Source: JBBRGG01 sp038240875 (GTDB lineage: Bacteria; Planctomycetota; Phycisphaerae; Phycisphaerales; UBA1924). Taken from it: a stretch of 5,424 nucleotides of DNA. The translations under genes were made by a program, and so were the position numbers. Positions 4,765-5,424 of the stretch are shown piece after piece. The notes below the pieces were generated by a model. The model saw nothing but the letters and a program-made list of their open reading frames with translations, was not told where the DNA came from and searched no databases. Where the stretch lies: NCBI GenBank assembly GCA_038240875.1, contig JBBRGG010000226.1:1-5424 (forward strand), written 5' to 3'. Each line of letters starts with the position of its first letter. Within the stretch, counting starts at the first letter, position 1.

Positions 4765-5424
4765 ATGCTACGTACCAGCGATCTTGAATATGACTTGCCC
4801 GAAAGCGCAATTGCCACCGCGCCCGCCGAACCGCGCGATAGCGCCAAGCTCATGGTCCTCTGGCGCCACGACCCCTCGCGCGTCGAGCACACCACCATCG
4901 CCGATCTCCCGCGATTTCTCAACCCCGGCGACCTTCTTGTTGTCAACTCCACCCGCGTGCTTCGCGCCCGCCTCATCGGCAATCGCATCGACAGCGGCGG
5001 CAAGGTCCAAGGCCTCTACCTCGGCAACGCCAACACTCATGGCGGCAAGCCCGAAATCACTACGCCAGCCCACGCTCAATCGGTACACCATCGCCGCTGG
5101 GTCGTCATGCTCCAAGGGCGGCATCTGCACCCAGGCGTTCGCGTTCTCTTGCATCCTTCCAACCCCGACGCCAACCCCGACGCCAACCCCGACGCCAACC
5201 CCGACGCCCACCCCGACGCCAACCCCGACGCCCACCCCGACGCCAACCCCGACGCCAACCCCGACGCCAACCCCGACCCCAACCCCGACGCCCACCCCCA
5301 CCCCAACCCCGACCCCCACCCCCACCCCCACCCCGACCCCCACCCCCCCCCCCACCCCCACGCCGACCCCCCCGCCCACCCCCACCCCCACCCCCCCCCC
5401 CAAAAACACCGGCGGCGACGAACG
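4765..5424 (+). CDS. queA: S-adenosylmethionine:tRNA ribosyltransferase-isomerase, 5' part
   Basis: QueA transfers and rearranges the ribosyl group of SAM onto preQ1 in GUN-anticodon tRNAs, giving epoxyqueuosine. Visible signatures: YDLPESAIA (9-17), PAEPRDSAKLMVL (20-32), NPGDLLVVNSTRVLRARL (53-70), SGGKVQGLYL (77-86) and WVVMLQGRHLHPGVRVLL (112-129). Compared with E. coli QueA there is an extra loop at about 88-111. Right after residue 132 the frame enters 80 residues of Asn/His-Pro-Asp-Ala-type tetrads (133-212), then QKHRRRRT, with no stop by the window end. The conserved C-terminal two thirds of QueA are not seen. ATG 4765 gives the usual start; an in-frame GTG at 4750 is possible. No Shine-Dalgarno site is evident, so translation may depend on the thrS transcript. 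Whether the gene resumes in frame beyond the window, or is disrupted or misassembled at the repeat, cannot be told here. Confidence 0.88.
   Translation, partial: MLRTSDLEYDLPESAIATAPAEPRDSAKLMVLWRHDPSRVEHTTIADLPRFLNPGDLLVVNSTRVLRARLIGNRIDSGGKVQGLYLGNANTHGGKPEITTPAHAQSVHHRRWVVMLQGRHLHPGVRVLLHPSNPDANPDANPDANPDAHPDANPDAHPDANPDANPDANPDPNPDAHPHPNPDPHPHPHPDPHPPPHPHADPPAHPHPHPPPQKHRRRRT
5161..5400 (+). repeat. 20-unit, 12-bp tandem repeat inside queA
   Basis: Exactly 20 units of 12 bp with no slip in register; the prevailing unit is AACCCCGACGCC. Units 1-4, 6, 8, 9 and 11 are identical to it; units 5 and 7 differ only at the first base (CACCCCGACGCC). From unit 10 onward G and A positions increasingly read C, ending in CACCCCCCCCCC (units 16 and 20). 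All units fit the pattern xACCCCxxCxCC, and all variation falls at positions 1, 7, 8 and 10. In the queA frame they encode NPDA, HPDA, HPHP, HPPP and similar tetrads, each with Pro at position 2. In the next frame the early units read Thr-Pro repeats. The minus strand carries G-runs every few bases in the last third, so quadruplex formation is plausible. Confidence 0.95.

Noticed and set aside
5161..5400. CRISPR array
   Set aside because: The units are contiguous 12-mers with no spacers, lie in a coding frame, and show graded drift.
4768..5409. Minus-strand open frame of 213 codons with a long Gly-Val repeat
   Set aside because: It is the complement of queA and its C-rich repeat. The plus strand carries clear QueA motifs, and the minus product is only a by-product of repeat composition.

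Overview
The window is one stretch of chromosomal-looking bacterial DNA in which every convincing gene lies on the + strand. The protein style suggests a Phycisphaerae-like planctomycete: a ThrRS with long insertions, a QueA of the GDLLVVNSTRVL / SGGKVQGL type, a patchy use of Shine-Dalgarno sites and Ser/Gly/Pro-rich extensions. This is a judgement from sequence style, not from a database search. No phage, transposon, CRISPR array, tRNA or rRNA was seen.

Layout. Positions 1-638 hold no recognisable gene and are poorer in G+C than the rest. They contain a minus-strand terminator-like hairpin (52-78) and two short palindromes. Positions 639-1589 encode the A subunit of a 3-oxoacid CoA-transferase with a Ser-rich N-terminal extension and an in-frame insertion of about 48 residues; no B subunit is visible in the window. 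Positions 1656-2192 encode a small two-helix membrane protein of unknown function. Positions 2193-2484 look like a regulatory region: a -10 box inside a 13-bp palindrome, a 7-bp hairpin, then two overlapping, mutually exclusive hairpins each followed by a T-rich tract, a 2 x 16-bp tandem repeat and a Shine-Dalgarno site. Positions 2485-4701 encode threonyl-tRNA synthetase (738 aa, all catalytic, zinc and editing residues present, two insertions). Positions 4765-5424 hold the 5' part of queA. Its reading frame enters 20 consecutive 12-bp units (5161-5400) that keep perfect register while drifting toward pure C, and it is still open at the window edge.

How the parts fit. thrS and queA both serve tRNA function (charging of tRNA-Thr, and queuosine at the wobble base of GUN tRNAs) and are probably co-transcribed from the thrS promoter. 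The CoA-transferase subunit and the membrane protein have no evident link to them. The best candidates for something undescribed are the thrS leader, which looks like a transcription attenuator but has no T-box sequence, and the tetrapeptide-repeat expansion inside queA. The C-rich end of that expansion may partly be a sequencing or assembly artefact.
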